A stretch of 64,000 bases of DNA from Pararhizobium capsulatum DSM 1112 (GCF_030814475.1 NZ_JAUSVF010000001.1:3106001-3170000); one strand, 5' to 3'. Positions 1 to 8,824 are shown, numbered from the stretch's first letter. Made by a program: numbers and translations. Notes: a model not told the origin generated them from the sequence alone.

Positions 1-577
1 CCATCTCATCGATAGCCTGCTTCACGCCATCAGGTGTTATGCCGCGGCTGGCATCTTCGATGAAGCGCACTTTGACATCCGGCAGCATTTCCCGGGCGTC
101 CAGCGCGGAGAATTTCACGCAATAGTCCGTCGCAAGCCCGGCTATATCGAGCCTGTCGATCTTTTGCTTTGCAAGAAAGTCGGAAAGACCCGTCAAGGCC
201 ATGTGGTCATTGTCGCGGAAGGCCGAATAGCTATCGACCGCGACATTCATGCCCTTGCGCTGGATATGGTCGAAACCGGACGTGTCCAGATCCGGATGGA
301 ACTCCGCATCGACGGTTCCCTGCATGCAGTGGTCCGGCCACATCATCTGCGGCTTGCCACCGAGCGTTCCCACCTCGAAAGGTGCGCTGCCCGGATGCTG
401 GGAAGCAAAGCTCCCGTGATCGGCCGGGTGCCAATCCTGCGAGGCCACGATGAGATCATAGCCACCTTCCGCCGTCAGCTGGTTGGCAATCTCGACGACC
501 TCCTCACCACCTGGCACTGCAAGGTTGCCACCGGAGCAAAAACCGTTCTGGATATCGACAAGCAGCAAACATTTCAC
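1..577 (-). CDS. pncA: Nicotinamidase PncA (3' end cut by window edge)
   Basis: Cysteine-hydrolase family nicotinamidase, which deamidates nicotinamide to nicotinate in NAD salvage. Reading the minus strand from a GTG at 577 gives KCLLLVDIQNGF (catalytic Asp in the DIQN motif), then ASQDWHPADHGSFA with the metal-binding Asp and His residues, a WPDHCMQGT segment, and GLATDYCVKFSALDA holding the nucleophilic Cys. These are the family landmarks in the right order. GAGGA lies 10 bases before this GTG; another in-frame GTG at 631 would add 18 residues. The C-terminal part lies beyond base 1. It follows the cheW terminator and is probably transcribed separately. Confidence 0.9.
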   Translation of the reverse strand, partial: MKCLLLVDIQNGFCSGGNLAVPGGEEVVEIANQLTAEGGYDLIVASQDWHPADHGSFASQHPGSAPFEVGTLGGKPQMMWPDHCMQGTVDAEFHPDLDTSGFDHIQRKGMNVAVDSYSAFRDNDHMALTGLSDFLAKQKIDRLDIAGLATDYCVKFSALDAREMLPDVKVRFIEDASRGITPDGVKQAIDEM

Positions 578-647
578 GGGGCGCAAATCCTCAGCGATGA
601 ATACACCCGTAACATAGGCAGGAAACGCCACGCGTCAAACACGACAA

Positions 648-672
648 AACGCCGCCCACAGGAGGCGGCGTT
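648..672 (-). terminator. Rho-independent terminator after mcp-cheW
   Basis: A perfect 9-bp stem, AACGCCGCC paired with GGCGGCGTT around a 7-base loop, is followed on the minus strand by GTTTTG. It lies about 30 bases after the cheW stop and before pncA, so it should end the mcp-cheW transcript. Confidence 0.8.
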
Positions 673-701
673 GATGGACTATTCTCTGGGTCCATAGAGA
701 C

Positions 702-1166
702 TTAAGCAGCCTGTGCCAGCTCGTCGGCAATGACCGTGTCGAGGTTGAGGAAGCAGACCATGGTCTTTTCGAGAGCGACGATACCGCGGCAGAAGGCGCG
801 CTGGGTTTCCGGAATGATTTCCGGAGCAGGCTGCAGGTCTTCGCTCTTGATTGTCATCATGTCGGAAACCTGCTCGACCAGCAGACCGACTAGCTTGCCG
901 GCGATGTCAGTGACGATGATCGCCGAGCGTTCCGATGGTTCCGTCATCTTCATGCCGAGACGGCAGGCCATGTCGATGACCGGGATAACGGCGCCACGCA
1001 GGTTGATCAGGCCAAGAACATAAGGCGGCGTATGCGGCATCGGCGTGACCGGTGCCCAGCCGCGGATTTCGCGGATGGCCATGATATCGATGCAGAATTC
1101 CTGATCACCGAGGTGAAAGGAGACGATTTCGAGGTAGGCGCCGGACTGTTTGATAGCGTTGGACAT
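702..1166 (-). CDS. cheW: CheW-type chemotaxis coupling protein
   Basis: Single-domain CheW adaptor of 154 residues linking chemoreceptors to CheA at the cytoplasmic face of the membrane. The typical core is visible: a beta-rich start (FHLGDQEFCIDI), then the INLRGAVIPVIDM segment that contacts receptor tips and the CheA P5 domain. I start it at ATG 1166 and not at the TTG six bases upstream: GGGAAGAA lies about 10 bases before it, inside the last codons of the receptor gene, and the ATG is only 2 bases after that gene's stop, so the two are probably translationally coupled. No cheA, cheY or cheR is adjacent, so this pair must plug into an array encoded elsewhere. Confidence 0.92.
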   Translation of the reverse strand: MSNAIKQSGAYLEIVSFHLGDQEFCIDIMAIREIRGWAPVTPMPHTPPYVLGLINLRGAVIPVIDMACRLGMKMTEPSERSAIIVTDIAGKLVGLLVEQVSDMMTIKSEDLQPAPEIIPETQRAFCRGIVALEKTMVCFLNLDTVIADELAQAA

Positions 1167-1168
1167 GA

Positions 1169-3145
1169 TCAAAATTCTTCCCAGTTTTCTGCGGAGCCCG
1201 ATGCCATCGGCACCGAGGATGGTTTGAAGGCGCCTGCAAGCTTGCCCATCAGGGCTTTTGCGGGAGATGGAACAGGGCGCGACGTCACTGCGGTAGCGGC
1301 ACGGACCGGCGCGCGAACGGTGGCAGGTGCGGAGGCACCGGCTCCGAGCTTGAACTGGCCAATGAGTCCGCTGAGATTTTCGGCGTCCTGGGCCAGGGTA
1401 TGACTTGCAGCGTTCGTCTCCTCGACCATGGCCGCATTCTGCTGCGTCATCTGGTCGAGTTGGCCGACGGCGGTGTTGATTTCCTGCAGGCCGGTCGATT
1501 GTTCGCGGGCGGCGGAGACGATCGAGGCCATGTGCTCGTTGATGCGCAGGACCTCCGAAGCGATGCGACCGAGCGCCTCGCCGGTCGCCTCGACCAGCTT
1601 CACGCCCGTCCCAACTTCCGTGCTGGAGCGGGTCACGAGCGCCTTGATGTCCTTGGCTGCACCAGCGGCGCGCTGTGCAAGTTCGCGTACCTCCTGGGCA
1701 ACGACGGCGAAGCCTTTGCCGGCTTCTCCGGCACGCGCGGCCTCGACACCGGCGTTGAGTGCCAGAAGATTGGTCTGGAAGGCGATCTCGTCGATAACGT
1801 TGATGATCTTGCCGATCTCGCTGGAGGCATTCTCGATGCGGCTCATCGCCTGCATCGCTTCACCGACGATCCGGCTGGATTCCGCAGCATTGGCGCGGGT
1901 CGAGTCGACCATATGGCTTGCTTCTTCGGCCCGCTGGGTAGCGGTTCGCACCGTGACTGTGATTTGATCCAGCGCCGCAGATGTTTCCTCCAGCGAAGCG
2001 GCCTGCTGTTCGGTACGGCGGGCAAGATCGTCGGCGGCACCGCGCATCTGGCGGCCGCTGGCATCGATGGAGATGGAGTTTTCGCGAACATTCAAAAGCG
2101 CTTGCTGCAGCTTCTCAACCGTCTGGTTGAAGCTCAGACGCAGCGATTCGAGGTCAGGCCGGAACTGTTCAAGAATGGCAGTGGAAAGATCCCCTTCGGA
2201 AAGGCGACGTAGCCCTTCGCCGATATGAGTGACCGCATAGTCGATTTCGCGTGCCTCGGCATTGCGGGCTGCCTCGCGCTCTGCGCGGTCAACTTCGCTT
2301 TGTGTACGGTTTTCAGCAGCAGCGGCCTCCAGTGCCTGCTTTTCGACCGCAGCAAGCCGAAAGGCTTCGACGCCGCGCGCCATTTCGCCAATCTCGTCAC
2401 CGCGCGAGACACCGGACACAGTCGTCTTGTAGTCGCCGTTCAGAATGGACCGCATATTGTCGCGCGCCGCAAAGATGCCACGCCGCAGCACATTACCGTG
2501 GAAGACAAGGATGCTGAGCAGCGAGATCATAGCCAGAAGGCCCAGTCCGATCTGCAAGGCGATGGAACGAGCAGAGTCTTCATTCGCTTCATGGACGCGG
2601 GCGGACAACATTTCCGCGGCAACACCCGTAAGCTGACCCAGCGTTGTCGTGAAGCGGTCGCCCGCTCCATCGATCACATCATCAATAGCGTCGAATGCTT
2701 CGGCGGGTGCGCGCGTCTCGACGAGGTTTTTGAGATCGACCGAGATGCCCTTCTTAAGCTCTGCGAGATCGGCATCATAGCTGGTCATGAGTTCCGGCTT
2801 GGCGGCCGCTGTTGCGATGGCGAGCATGTCGTTCCGCCCGGTTTCAAGCGTCGCAACAGATTCAGAAATGACCTTTACGCGCTCGGGTGCAACAGCACCG
2901 TCTCCCCGATCGACGATCGTGTCCATGGCCGCCAGAACGAGTTGAACACTGGTCAGGCGAAGATCGCTCGCCTTGGCAATCGAAGCCTGTGCGACTTCGG
3001 CCTTGTCGAGCGCATCTGCCACGGCACTGCTCTCGTACCAGCCGACCGAGATCATTGATCCGAAGCCAAGAAGAGCAGCTGCGCCGAGCGTCGCGAAGCG
3101 GCTGTTGACTGAGAGTTTTCTGTCGAATTTGGGTGACGTCGTCAT
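1169..3145 (-). CDS. Methyl-accepting chemotaxis protein with CheR-docking tail
   Basis: Transmembrane chemoreceptor, 658 residues from the ATG at 3145. A first membrane helix lies near residues 17-36, a periplasmic helical region of about 160 residues follows, and the second helix is near 193-215. A HAMP domain comes next and probably a second HAMP-like segment (GEGLRRLSEGDLS). The cytoplasmic signalling hairpin contains the conserved tip sequence IAFQTNLLALNAGVEAARAG. The last five residues, NWEEF, match the CheR/CheB-docking pentapeptide class (NWExF). An in-frame GTG at 3172 is an alternative start with a comparable, weak ribosome site. The sensed ligand cannot be deduced. Confidence 0.93.
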   Translation of the reverse strand: MTTSPKFDRKLSVNSRFATLGAAALLGFGSMISVGWYESSAVADALDKAEVAQASIAKASDLRLTSVQLVLAAMDTIVDRGDGAVAPERVKVISESVATLETGRNDMLAIATAAAKPELMTSYDADLAELKKGISVDLKNLVETRAPAEAFDAIDDVIDGAGDRFTTTLGQLTGVAAEMLSARVHEANEDSARSIALQIGLGLLAMISLLSILVFHGNVLRRGIFAARDNMRSILNGDYKTTVSGVSRGDEIGEMARGVEAFRLAAVEKQALEAAAAENRTQSEVDRAEREAARNAEAREIDYAVTHIGEGLRRLSEGDLSTAILEQFRPDLESLRLSFNQTVEKLQQALLNVRENSISIDASGRQMRGAADDLARRTEQQAASLEETSAALDQITVTVRTATQRAEEASHMVDSTRANAAESSRIVGEAMQAMSRIENASSEIGKIINVIDEIAFQTNLLALNAGVEAARAGEAGKGFAVVAQEVRELAQRAAGAAKDIKALVTRSSTEVGTGVKLVEATGEALGRIASEVLRINEHMASIVSAAREQSTGLQEINTAVGQLDQMTQQNAAMVEETNAASHTLAQDAENLSGLIGQFKLGAGASAPATVRAPVRAATAVTSRPVPSPAKALMGKLAGAFKPSSVPMASGSAENWEEF

Positions 3146-3363
3146 GCGCGGTCCGTTCTGCTGAGCGCCCACTGGCGCTTTTCCGGTAACTTGAGCATTG
3201 GGCAGCGCCGGCCCGCGACGTCATGTCGATAGAGGGACTTGTAATGACTTGCCCCTCCTCGCGCCGTTTCAAACTCTCAGGAACAAATTAAACATTTGCT
3301 AAAATATTAGCCGAATTCTAACGAGCTGGATCCGACACCCATCGCCTGTTCAGATGCCCGCCA

Positions 3364-3543
3364 ATGCATTATCATAACGATATGCAGGATATGGCTCGCC
3401 ACTCGGTTGTTGTCTCGATCTTCGGCACCGCGCTTGTTGCCGGGGGCGTCGCCATTCTTGGCGTCGCCCTGTTCGGCTGGGCCACGCAGGGCGCGGAAAT
3501 CGTCCGTGCGCTTGGCAGCGCGGGCATGTCCTGGTGTCTTTGA
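3364..3543 (+). CDS. Possible small membrane protein (59 aa)
   Basis: An ATG-to-TGA frame of 59 residues with one clear hydrophobic helix (roughly residues 14-39: VVVSIFGTALVAGG and on through ILGVALFGW), a short polar N-terminus and an amphipathic tail. It fills part of the 500-bp gap between the divergent MCP and SCO1 genes. The ribosome site is weak; the internal ATGs at residues 7 and 10 are alternative starts. I do not recognise a family. A second open frame (about 41 residues ending near 3659) follows in another phase and may be unrelated or the continuation of a frameshifted gene. Confidence 0.4.
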   Translation: MHYHNDMQDMARHSVVVSIFGTALVAGGVAILGVALFGWATQGAEIVRALGSAGMSWCL

Positions 3544-3681
3544 CGACCTTCGTCGGCTGCCGCCGGTGCATCGATTTGCCGCTCATCTCTCTGCTTGTCC
3601 TGCCACTCCGCGGCATTGCGCTCCCCGGACCGAAGGACTATCTGATGCAGATCTTTTGATCGCAGACCAGGGCCTATTCCC

Positions 3682-4281
3682 ATGAAAACGCTTCGCATCA
3701 TTCTCTGGGCGGCTGTTGCCGTCGTCGCAGCCATTCTCGGCTGGTTCACCTATGAGATGACGGCTCCGAAGACCGACATGGCGTCCGGCCCCTTCGGCGT
3801 CCCCTTCACACTGGTCTCGCAGAGCGGCCAGCCGATCACTGAAAAAGCCTTTACCGGCAAACCGACGGCGGTATTCTTCGGATTTACCCATTGCCCGGAA
3901 GTCTGCCCGACGACCCTCTTCGAACTGAACGGCTGGCTGGAAAAGGTCGATCCGACGGGCACAAAGCTCCAGGCCTATTTCGTCTCCGTCGATCCGGAAC
4001 GGGACACACCGGAAATCCTTGGGCAGTATGTCTCCAACGTCTCCAAGCGCATCACCGGCATTTCCGGCCCGGCGGATGCCGTGATGGAAATGGTCAAGGG
4101 CTTCCGCGTCTATGCCCGGAAAATTCCGCTGGACGAAAGCAAGCCGGATGGCGACTATACGATGGATCACACAGCATCCGTTTTTCTGCTTGATGCCAAC
4201 GGCCGCTTCACCGGCACCATTGCCTACGGTGAAAATCCGGACATTGCCGTCAAGAAACTGGAAAATCTGCTGAAGGGATAA
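3682..4281 (+). CDS. SCO1/SenC family copper chaperone
   Basis: Membrane-anchored thioredoxin-fold protein (199 aa) that delivers copper to the CuA centre of cytochrome c oxidase on the periplasmic side. An uncleaved N-terminal anchor spans about residues 4-24. The copper ligands are visible as Cys71 and Cys75 in HCPEVCPTT, and His163 in the MDHTASVFLL motif. Length is normal for the family. The gene is on the plus strand and is followed after 21 bases by a flavin monooxygenase gene, so the two could be cotranscribed. No cox genes are nearby. Confidence 0.93.
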   Translation: MKTLRIILWAAVAVVAAILGWFTYEMTAPKTDMASGPFGVPFTLVSQSGQPITEKAFTGKPTAVFFGFTHCPEVCPTTLFELNGWLEKVDPTGTKLQAYFVSVDPERDTPEILGQYVSNVSKRITGISGPADAVMEMVKGFRVYARKIPLDESKPDGDYTMDHTASVFLLDANGRFTGTIAYGENPDIAVKKLENLLKG

Positions 4282-4302
4282 TGCAGCCACGGCGGGGGCT
4301 TG

Positions 4303-5433
4303 ATGGAAGCACGACCGGAAACGTCCATTCTGATTGCCGGGGCCGGCCCGGTCGGTCTTGCTCTGGCACTGGAGCTCGTCAGGCGCGGCATGCGCCCTCG
4401 CCTTGTTGCAAAAGCAGCTGGGCCGACGCCAGCCAACGAGAGCCGGGCACTCGGGGTCAATGCCCGCACATTGACGCTGCTCGAAGAATGCGGCGCGACG
4501 GCCCTCATCCTCCACAAGGCTCGCCGGATCAACCGGTTTCGCGTTGCCTCCCGCGGCAAGACGCTGCTCACGGTTGACACGGCGCGGCTGCGCGGCCGTT
4601 ACTCGCCGCTCTACGCCCTGCCCCAAGGCGAAACAGAAAATATTCTCATCAACTTGCTGGCACAGCACCATATCACGCCGGAATGGCAGACCGCTGTCGC
4701 GCATGTGGAAGGCGGGATAGACAAGCCTCAGGTCCTGCTGCGCCATGCCGACGGCACCAGCGAGACAGTCTCACCGAATATTCTCGTCGGCGCCGATGGT
4801 GCTCATTCGGTTGTACGGGAAAATTGCGGCTTTACCTTTCCCGGCAGCAGTATCGACATGCCGTTCCACCTGGCCGACTACCGCTATACCCGTCCCATCG
4901 AGACAAACTACGCGGAAGGAAATTTCCTGAACCCCGGCGTGCTTGCCCGTATCCCCGTGCGGGAAGACACGATCCGCTACATCTCCACGCGCGAGGATTT
5001 CGAGACCATCATCGAGCATCCCGCCGAAGTTCGGGACAAGCCGTGGGTTTCCTCGTTTCGCATCAGCTTTCGCCATGTCGAAAGCATGCGGCGCGGCCGG
5101 GTTTTCCTCGCTGGCGATGCCGCCCATGTCCACTCGCCGATCGGCGCCCGTGGCATGAATCTCGGTATCGAGGATGCCTGCTGGCTGGCGTGGCTAATTT
5201 CAGAACGGCGGGAAGAGGAATATTCCGAGTTGCGCATGCCGGCCATCGAAACCGTAATCAAGGCAACGCGGCGCAATACGGCATTCGTGACGCTGAGCAA
5301 TCCGGTCCTCACAGGACTTCGCCGCCTGCTTCTGCCGTGGCTGTCACTGTTTCCAGCTTCCACCCGGGCCGTGTTGCGCACCATTTCCGGTCGCGACACG
5401 CCAGCACCGCCCTGGATCCCCGGCGCAAAATAG
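4303..5433 (+). CDS. FAD-dependent monooxygenase (PheA/TfdB-like)
   Basis: Class A flavoprotein hydroxylase family, 376 residues. The dinucleotide-binding motif GAGPVGLALALEL is at residues 13-25 and the second FAD motif, FLAGDAAHVHSPIGARGMN, is in the C-terminal third with the LGIEDA continuation. The ATG at 4303 is preceded by GGCGGGGG; the TTG just upstream gives no advantage. Substrate is unknown: the family acts on phenols, ubiquinone precursors and antibiotics. The protein lacks the C-terminal thioredoxin-like extension of the long phenol hydroxylases. It sits between a SCO1 gene and prmA with short gaps on the same strand. Confidence 0.85.
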   Translation: MEARPETSILIAGAGPVGLALALELVRRGMRPRLVAKAAGPTPANESRALGVNARTLTLLEECGATALILHKARRINRFRVASRGKTLLTVDTARLRGRYSPLYALPQGETENILINLLAQHHITPEWQTAVAHVEGGIDKPQVLLRHADGTSETVSPNILVGADGAHSVVRENCGFTFPGSSIDMPFHLADYRYTRPIETNYAEGNFLNPGVLARIPVREDTIRYISTREDFETIIEHPAEVRDKPWVSSFRISFRHVESMRRGRVFLAGDAAHVHSPIGARGMNLGIEDACWLAWLISERREEEYSELRMPAIETVIKATRRNTAFVTLSNPVLTGLRRLLLPWLSLFPASTRAVLRTISGRDTPAPPWIPGAK

Positions 5434-5513
5434 CCGCCGCTTCTTTGCGTTCCGCAAACGACCATGGTAGAGCCCGCGCAACCTCATCCTACCATGATGC
5501 AAAGGACAGCGCC

Positions 5514-6392
5514 GTGGCCGATATTCGCCTCTTCATCAGCACGACCGAAAAGCAGGCGGACGTCATCCTGGGACATATGACAGATGCCTTCGAAGACGAG
5601 GGCTATGCGATCGCCACCATGGAGATCGACGAAAAGAACGACATCTGGGAAGCCTCCCTCTATCTGCTTCTGGACGAAGAAGAGGAGATGCAGCCCCGCT
5701 TTGCCGAACTTATCGAGGCGCATATGCCCGGCACGGACATCCAGCGGGAGGTCATTCCGGATATCGACTGGATTGCCAAATCGCTCGAAGGCTTGTCACC
5801 CGTTCGGGCCGGGCGTTTCATCGTCCATGGCTCGCACGACCGCGACAAGGTAAAGGAAAACGATCTTTCCATCGAAATCGATGCGGGACAGGCTTTCGGC
5901 ACCGGTCACCACGGTACGACGGCAGGCTGCCTGGAAGTGATCGACAGGATTGTTCGCGCACGCCGCGTTACCAATGTGCTTGATCTCGGCACCGGCAGTG
6001 GCGTGCTCGCGATCGCGGTGCGCAAACTCAAGCATGTGCCGGTTCTGGCAACGGATATCGACCCGATCGCAACCCGTGTTGCCGCCGATAATGTGCGCCG
6101 CAACGGCATCGTCACGGGCATCCGGACTATCACCGCGGCAGGCTTCCACTCCCCCGCCTTCGATACCTATGGCCCCTTCGACCTGATCATCGCAAACATC
6201 CTAGCCCGTCCGCTGATTTCGATGGCACCGCAACTTGCCAACCACCTTGCACCGGCGGGCTCCGTCATTCTTTCGGGAATTCTCGCTTCGCAGCGCTGGA
6301 AGGTGCTCTCGGCCTACAACGCCCAGCACTTGCGTCATGTACGCACCATCTGGCGCAATGGCTGGGTAACGATCCATCTCGATCGCGCCTAA
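5514..6392 (+). CDS. prmA: Ribosomal protein L11 methyltransferase PrmA
   Basis: SAM-dependent methyltransferase that trimethylates ribosomal protein L11. The translated product has 292 residues from a GTG at 5514, with AAGGA properly spaced upstream; the open frame continues far upstream but that part is the shadow of the monooxygenase gene. Landmarks are the acidic N-terminal substrate domain, the AFGTGHHGTT segment, SAM motif I (LDLGTGSGVLAIA), the motif-II acid in LATDIDPIA, and the NILARPL motif typical of PrmA. A clear terminator follows. Confidence 0.93.
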   Translation: MADIRLFISTTEKQADVILGHMTDAFEDEGYAIATMEIDEKNDIWEASLYLLLDEEEEMQPRFAELIEAHMPGTDIQREVIPDIDWIAKSLEGLSPVRAGRFIVHGSHDRDKVKENDLSIEIDAGQAFGTGHHGTTAGCLEVIDRIVRARRVTNVLDLGTGSGVLAIAVRKLKHVPVLATDIDPIATRVAADNVRRNGIVTGIRTITAAGFHSPAFDTYGPFDLIIANILARPLISMAPQLANHLAPAGSVILSGILASQRWKVLSAYNAQHLRHVRTIWRNGWVTIHLDRA

Positions 6393-6399
6393 GAGCCTG

Positions 6400-6426
6400 T
6401 CCCGTCTTTCAAACAGACGGGATTTT
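6400..6426 (+). terminator. Rho-independent terminator after prmA
   Basis: TCCCGTCT pairs perfectly with AGACGGGA around a 7-base loop and is followed by TTTT. It begins about 8 bases after the prmA stop codon. Confidence 0.85.
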
Positions 6427-6452
6427 CGATTTTCACAGAACCCGGAAATTGA

Positions 6453-6485
6453 AAAAGCCGCCTGCCATCATGGCAAGCGGCTTTT
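6453..6485. terminator. Bidirectional hairpin between prmA and the small RNA
   Basis: Long near-perfect hairpin: outer stem AAAAGCCGC with GCGGCTTTT and inner stem TGCCAT with ATGGCA, separated by single mismatched bases. It has T runs on both strands, so it can back up termination of prmA on the plus strand and of the small RNA on the minus strand. Confidence 0.7.
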
Positions 6486-6486
6486 C

Positions 6487-6630
6487 AAAACAAAGGCGAT
6501 GCCGAAGCATCGCCCGCTGACCGGCAAGCCGGCCATGTCCGCGAGCTTGAGGAGGAGGAGCGCTCAAGCGGACTCTCCATGGCTCAAAATCGATTATCCG
6601 GAGGGAGGAGGAGAAGGATAACCGACTATG
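6487..6630 (-). ncRNA. Probable trans-acting small RNA with CCUCCU loops
   Basis: No convincing ORF occupies 6490-6640, yet the minus strand folds into three consecutive stem-loops. Stem 1: GGTTATCC (6623-6616) with GGATAATC, with a loop containing CTCCTCCTCCC. Stem 2: GTCCG/CGGAC plus CTTGAG/CTCAAG, with a loop of GCTCCTCCTC. Stem 3: GGCGATGC-TTCG-GCATCGCC (6514-6495) followed by TTTGTTTTG, a standard terminator. Exposed CUCCUCC in successive loops above a terminator is the design known from rhizobial regulatory RNAs such as the alpha-r14/NfeR1 group, where loops pair with Shine-Dalgarno regions. The 5' end is not fixed; a CTATAA near 6698 could be a -10 of a longer form. Family membership is inference from design only. 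Confidence 0.5.
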
Positions 6631-6947
6631 TTTGAACCATGCAGTGCGTTGCCTTTCGGCATTTGCGGGAACCAAGTGCGTGCCTCAGTTCGTTGAGCGG
6701 GTTTATAGACTATTTTTCCGAATGCGATAGAGGCTTGTCGGCATAGGTGCCATGCGTCAGGCGCATAAGTATGATAATTTCGGACGGCCTGCGCACCATC
6801 GTCAGCGCGAGCTCCCCGGAAAATTATCAGGGATTGAGGCGGCCCGGCGCTGTTGTAAGACGCTGTTTCGGCTAAAGTGCACCAACTTTGAGCCCCTGCG
6901 CTTCGCGCTGGGCTTGAGACCATCCGTTCAATGTAGCAGGCAATCTG

Positions 6948-8786
6948 ATGTTCCAGTCTTTCGAAGTCACCTCCACCCCGCAATTCGGCAAGGAGCGCAC
7001 AGACGCCTTGCGCGCGGCCCTCGCAGCGCTTGAGGTCGATGGTTTCCTCGTTCCTCGCGCCGATGAATTCCAGGGCGAATACGTGCCGGCAAGTGCCGAG
7101 CGCCTCGCGTGGCTGACGGGTTTCACCGGGTCCGCCGGCGTTGCCTTGCTGACGCCGAGCAAGGCTGTTGTCTTTGTGGATGGCCGCTACGTGACCCAGC
7201 TTGCCGAGCAGGTGGACGGCAGCGTCTTTACCGGCGGGGATCTGGTCGGCGAGCCGCCACATGTCTGGCTGGAAAAGCATGGATCAAAGGGATTCCGCCT
7301 GGGTATCGATCCCTGGCTGCACACCGGCGCGGAAGTTCGCAAGCTTGAAAAGGCACTTGAGAAGATGGGCGGCACACTCGTCTTCCTCGAACATAACCCG
7401 CTCGACCGCCTCTGGGCGAACCGCCCCGATGCACCGCTTGGCCGGGTGAAAATCCAGAGCAACGAGAATGCCGGCGAGCTCGCCAGGGACAAGATCGCCC
7501 GTATGGCCGCGGATACAGTCAAGGCCGGCGCTGCAGCCGTCGTGCTGACCGACCCCTCCTCCATTGCCTGGACCTTCAATATCCGTGGCAGTGACGTGCC
7601 GCACACGCCGCATCCCCTCGCCCGTGGCATCATCCACGCCGACGGCAGCGCCGAAATCTTCCTCGACAAGCGCAAGACGGGGATCGAGGAGGAAGCCTAT
7701 CTGACGCAGCTCGCCCGGATCGAACCGCCCACAAGCTTCCTCGACCGGATATCAGCGCTGGCGGCCGGCGGTGTCTCCATCATGATCGACCCGGATCACG
7801 CCCCCTTTGCGCTTGCGGAATGCATCCGCGTAAGCGGCGGCACGGTGGTTGAGGCGGCCGATCCGGCACGCCTGCCTCGCGCCTGCAAGAACAAGGCGGA
7901 AATCGAGGGTTCGCTGAAGGCGCACCTGCAGGATGGCGCAGCCATGGTAGAATTCCTGGCCTGGCTCGACTCGACCACAGCCGGAACGGTGACGGAAATC
8001 GCAGCGACGGAGAAGCTTGAGAGCTGCCGCAAGGTTGTCGGCGAGCGGATGCAGAACCCGCTCAAGGATATCTCCTTCGACACAATCGCCGGTGCGGGCA
8101 GCCATGCCGCCATCATGCATTACCGTGTCACGACCGATACGGACCTCACGATTGCCGATGGCAGCATGTTCCTGATCGACTCGGGCGGACAGTACATCAA
8201 CGGCACGACCGACATTACCCGCACGGTTGCGATCGGCAATGTGCCACACGAACAGAGACGCTTCTTCACGCTGGTGCTCAAGGGCATGATCGCGATTTCC
8301 ACGGCGCGCTTCCCCAAGGCATCGCGCGGCGTTGATCTCGATCCGCTCGCGCGTATCGCGCTGTGGAAGGCCGGCGCGGACTTCGCCCACGGCACCGGCC
8401 ACGGTGTCGGCTCCTATCTTTCGGTGCATGAAGGACCGCAGCGCATCTCGCGGGCGGCGATGCAGGAGCTGCTCCCGGGCATGATCCTCTCCAATGAGCC
8501 CGGTTACTATCGCCCCGGCGCCTTCGGCATCCGCATCGAAAACCTCGTATATGTGCTGCCGGCGGATACGATCGAGGGCGGCGACCTGCCGATGCTCGGT
8601 TTTGAGACGATGACCTTCTGCCCGATCGACCGGCGGCTGGTGGTGGCGGGGCTGCTGACGGCGGAAGAGCTGGACTGGCTCAACGCCTATCATGCCGAAA
8701 CCTGCGAGAAGCTTCTCCCGCTTTTGGATGACGACAAGACGCGCGACTGGCTGAAGGCTGCAACGGCGGCCATTGCTGTGAAGTAA
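6948..8786 (+). CDS. Xaa-Pro aminopeptidase (M24B, aminopeptidase P)
   Basis: Cytoplasmic metallopeptidase of 612 residues that removes N-terminal residues preceding proline. It has the three-domain layout of the long aminopeptidase P group: two creatinase-N-like domains (about residues 1-300) and a C-terminal pita-bread catalytic domain. Dinuclear metal ligands are visible in order: Asp in FLIDSGGQY, Asp in GTTDITRTV, His in HGTGHGVGSYL, Glu in SNEPGYY and Glu in IRIENLVY. The preceding 300 bases hold no clear gene; transcription probably starts in that gap. Confidence 0.93.
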   Translation: MFQSFEVTSTPQFGKERTDALRAALAALEVDGFLVPRADEFQGEYVPASAERLAWLTGFTGSAGVALLTPSKAVVFVDGRYVTQLAEQVDGSVFTGGDLVGEPPHVWLEKHGSKGFRLGIDPWLHTGAEVRKLEKALEKMGGTLVFLEHNPLDRLWANRPDAPLGRVKIQSNENAGELARDKIARMAADTVKAGAAAVVLTDPSSIAWTFNIRGSDVPHTPHPLARGIIHADGSAEIFLDKRKTGIEEEAYLTQLARIEPPTSFLDRISALAAGGVSIMIDPDHAPFALAECIRVSGGTVVEAADPARLPRACKNKAEIEGSLKAHLQDGAAMVEFLAWLDSTTAGTVTEIAATEKLESCRKVVGERMQNPLKDISFDTIAGAGSHAAIMHYRVTTDTDLTIADGSMFLIDSGGQYINGTTDITRTVAIGNVPHEQRRFFTLVLKGMIAISTARFPKASRGVDLDPLARIALWKAGADFAHGTGHGVGSYLSVHEGPQRISRAAMQELLPGMILSNEPGYYRPGAFGIRIENLVYVLPADTIEGGDLPMLGFETMTFCPIDRRLVVAGLLTAEELDWLNAYHAETCEKLLPLLDDDKTRDWLKAATAAIAVK

Positions 8787-8824
8787 TCAACGGGTGTTTC
8801 GCTCGCCCAGTGTTCTCCGCTCAC

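Noticed and set aside
4683..5513. Upstream extension of the prmA frame (277 codons)
   Set aside because: It overlaps the flavin monooxygenase in another phase and has no PrmA-like sequence; the GTG at 5514 has a good ribosome site.
6433..6675. 80-codon minus-strand frame over the sRNA candidate
   Set aside because: The frame runs through three stem-loops and two terminator-like hairpins, and the translation is Arg/Pro/Ser-rich without motif; a structured RNA explains the region better.
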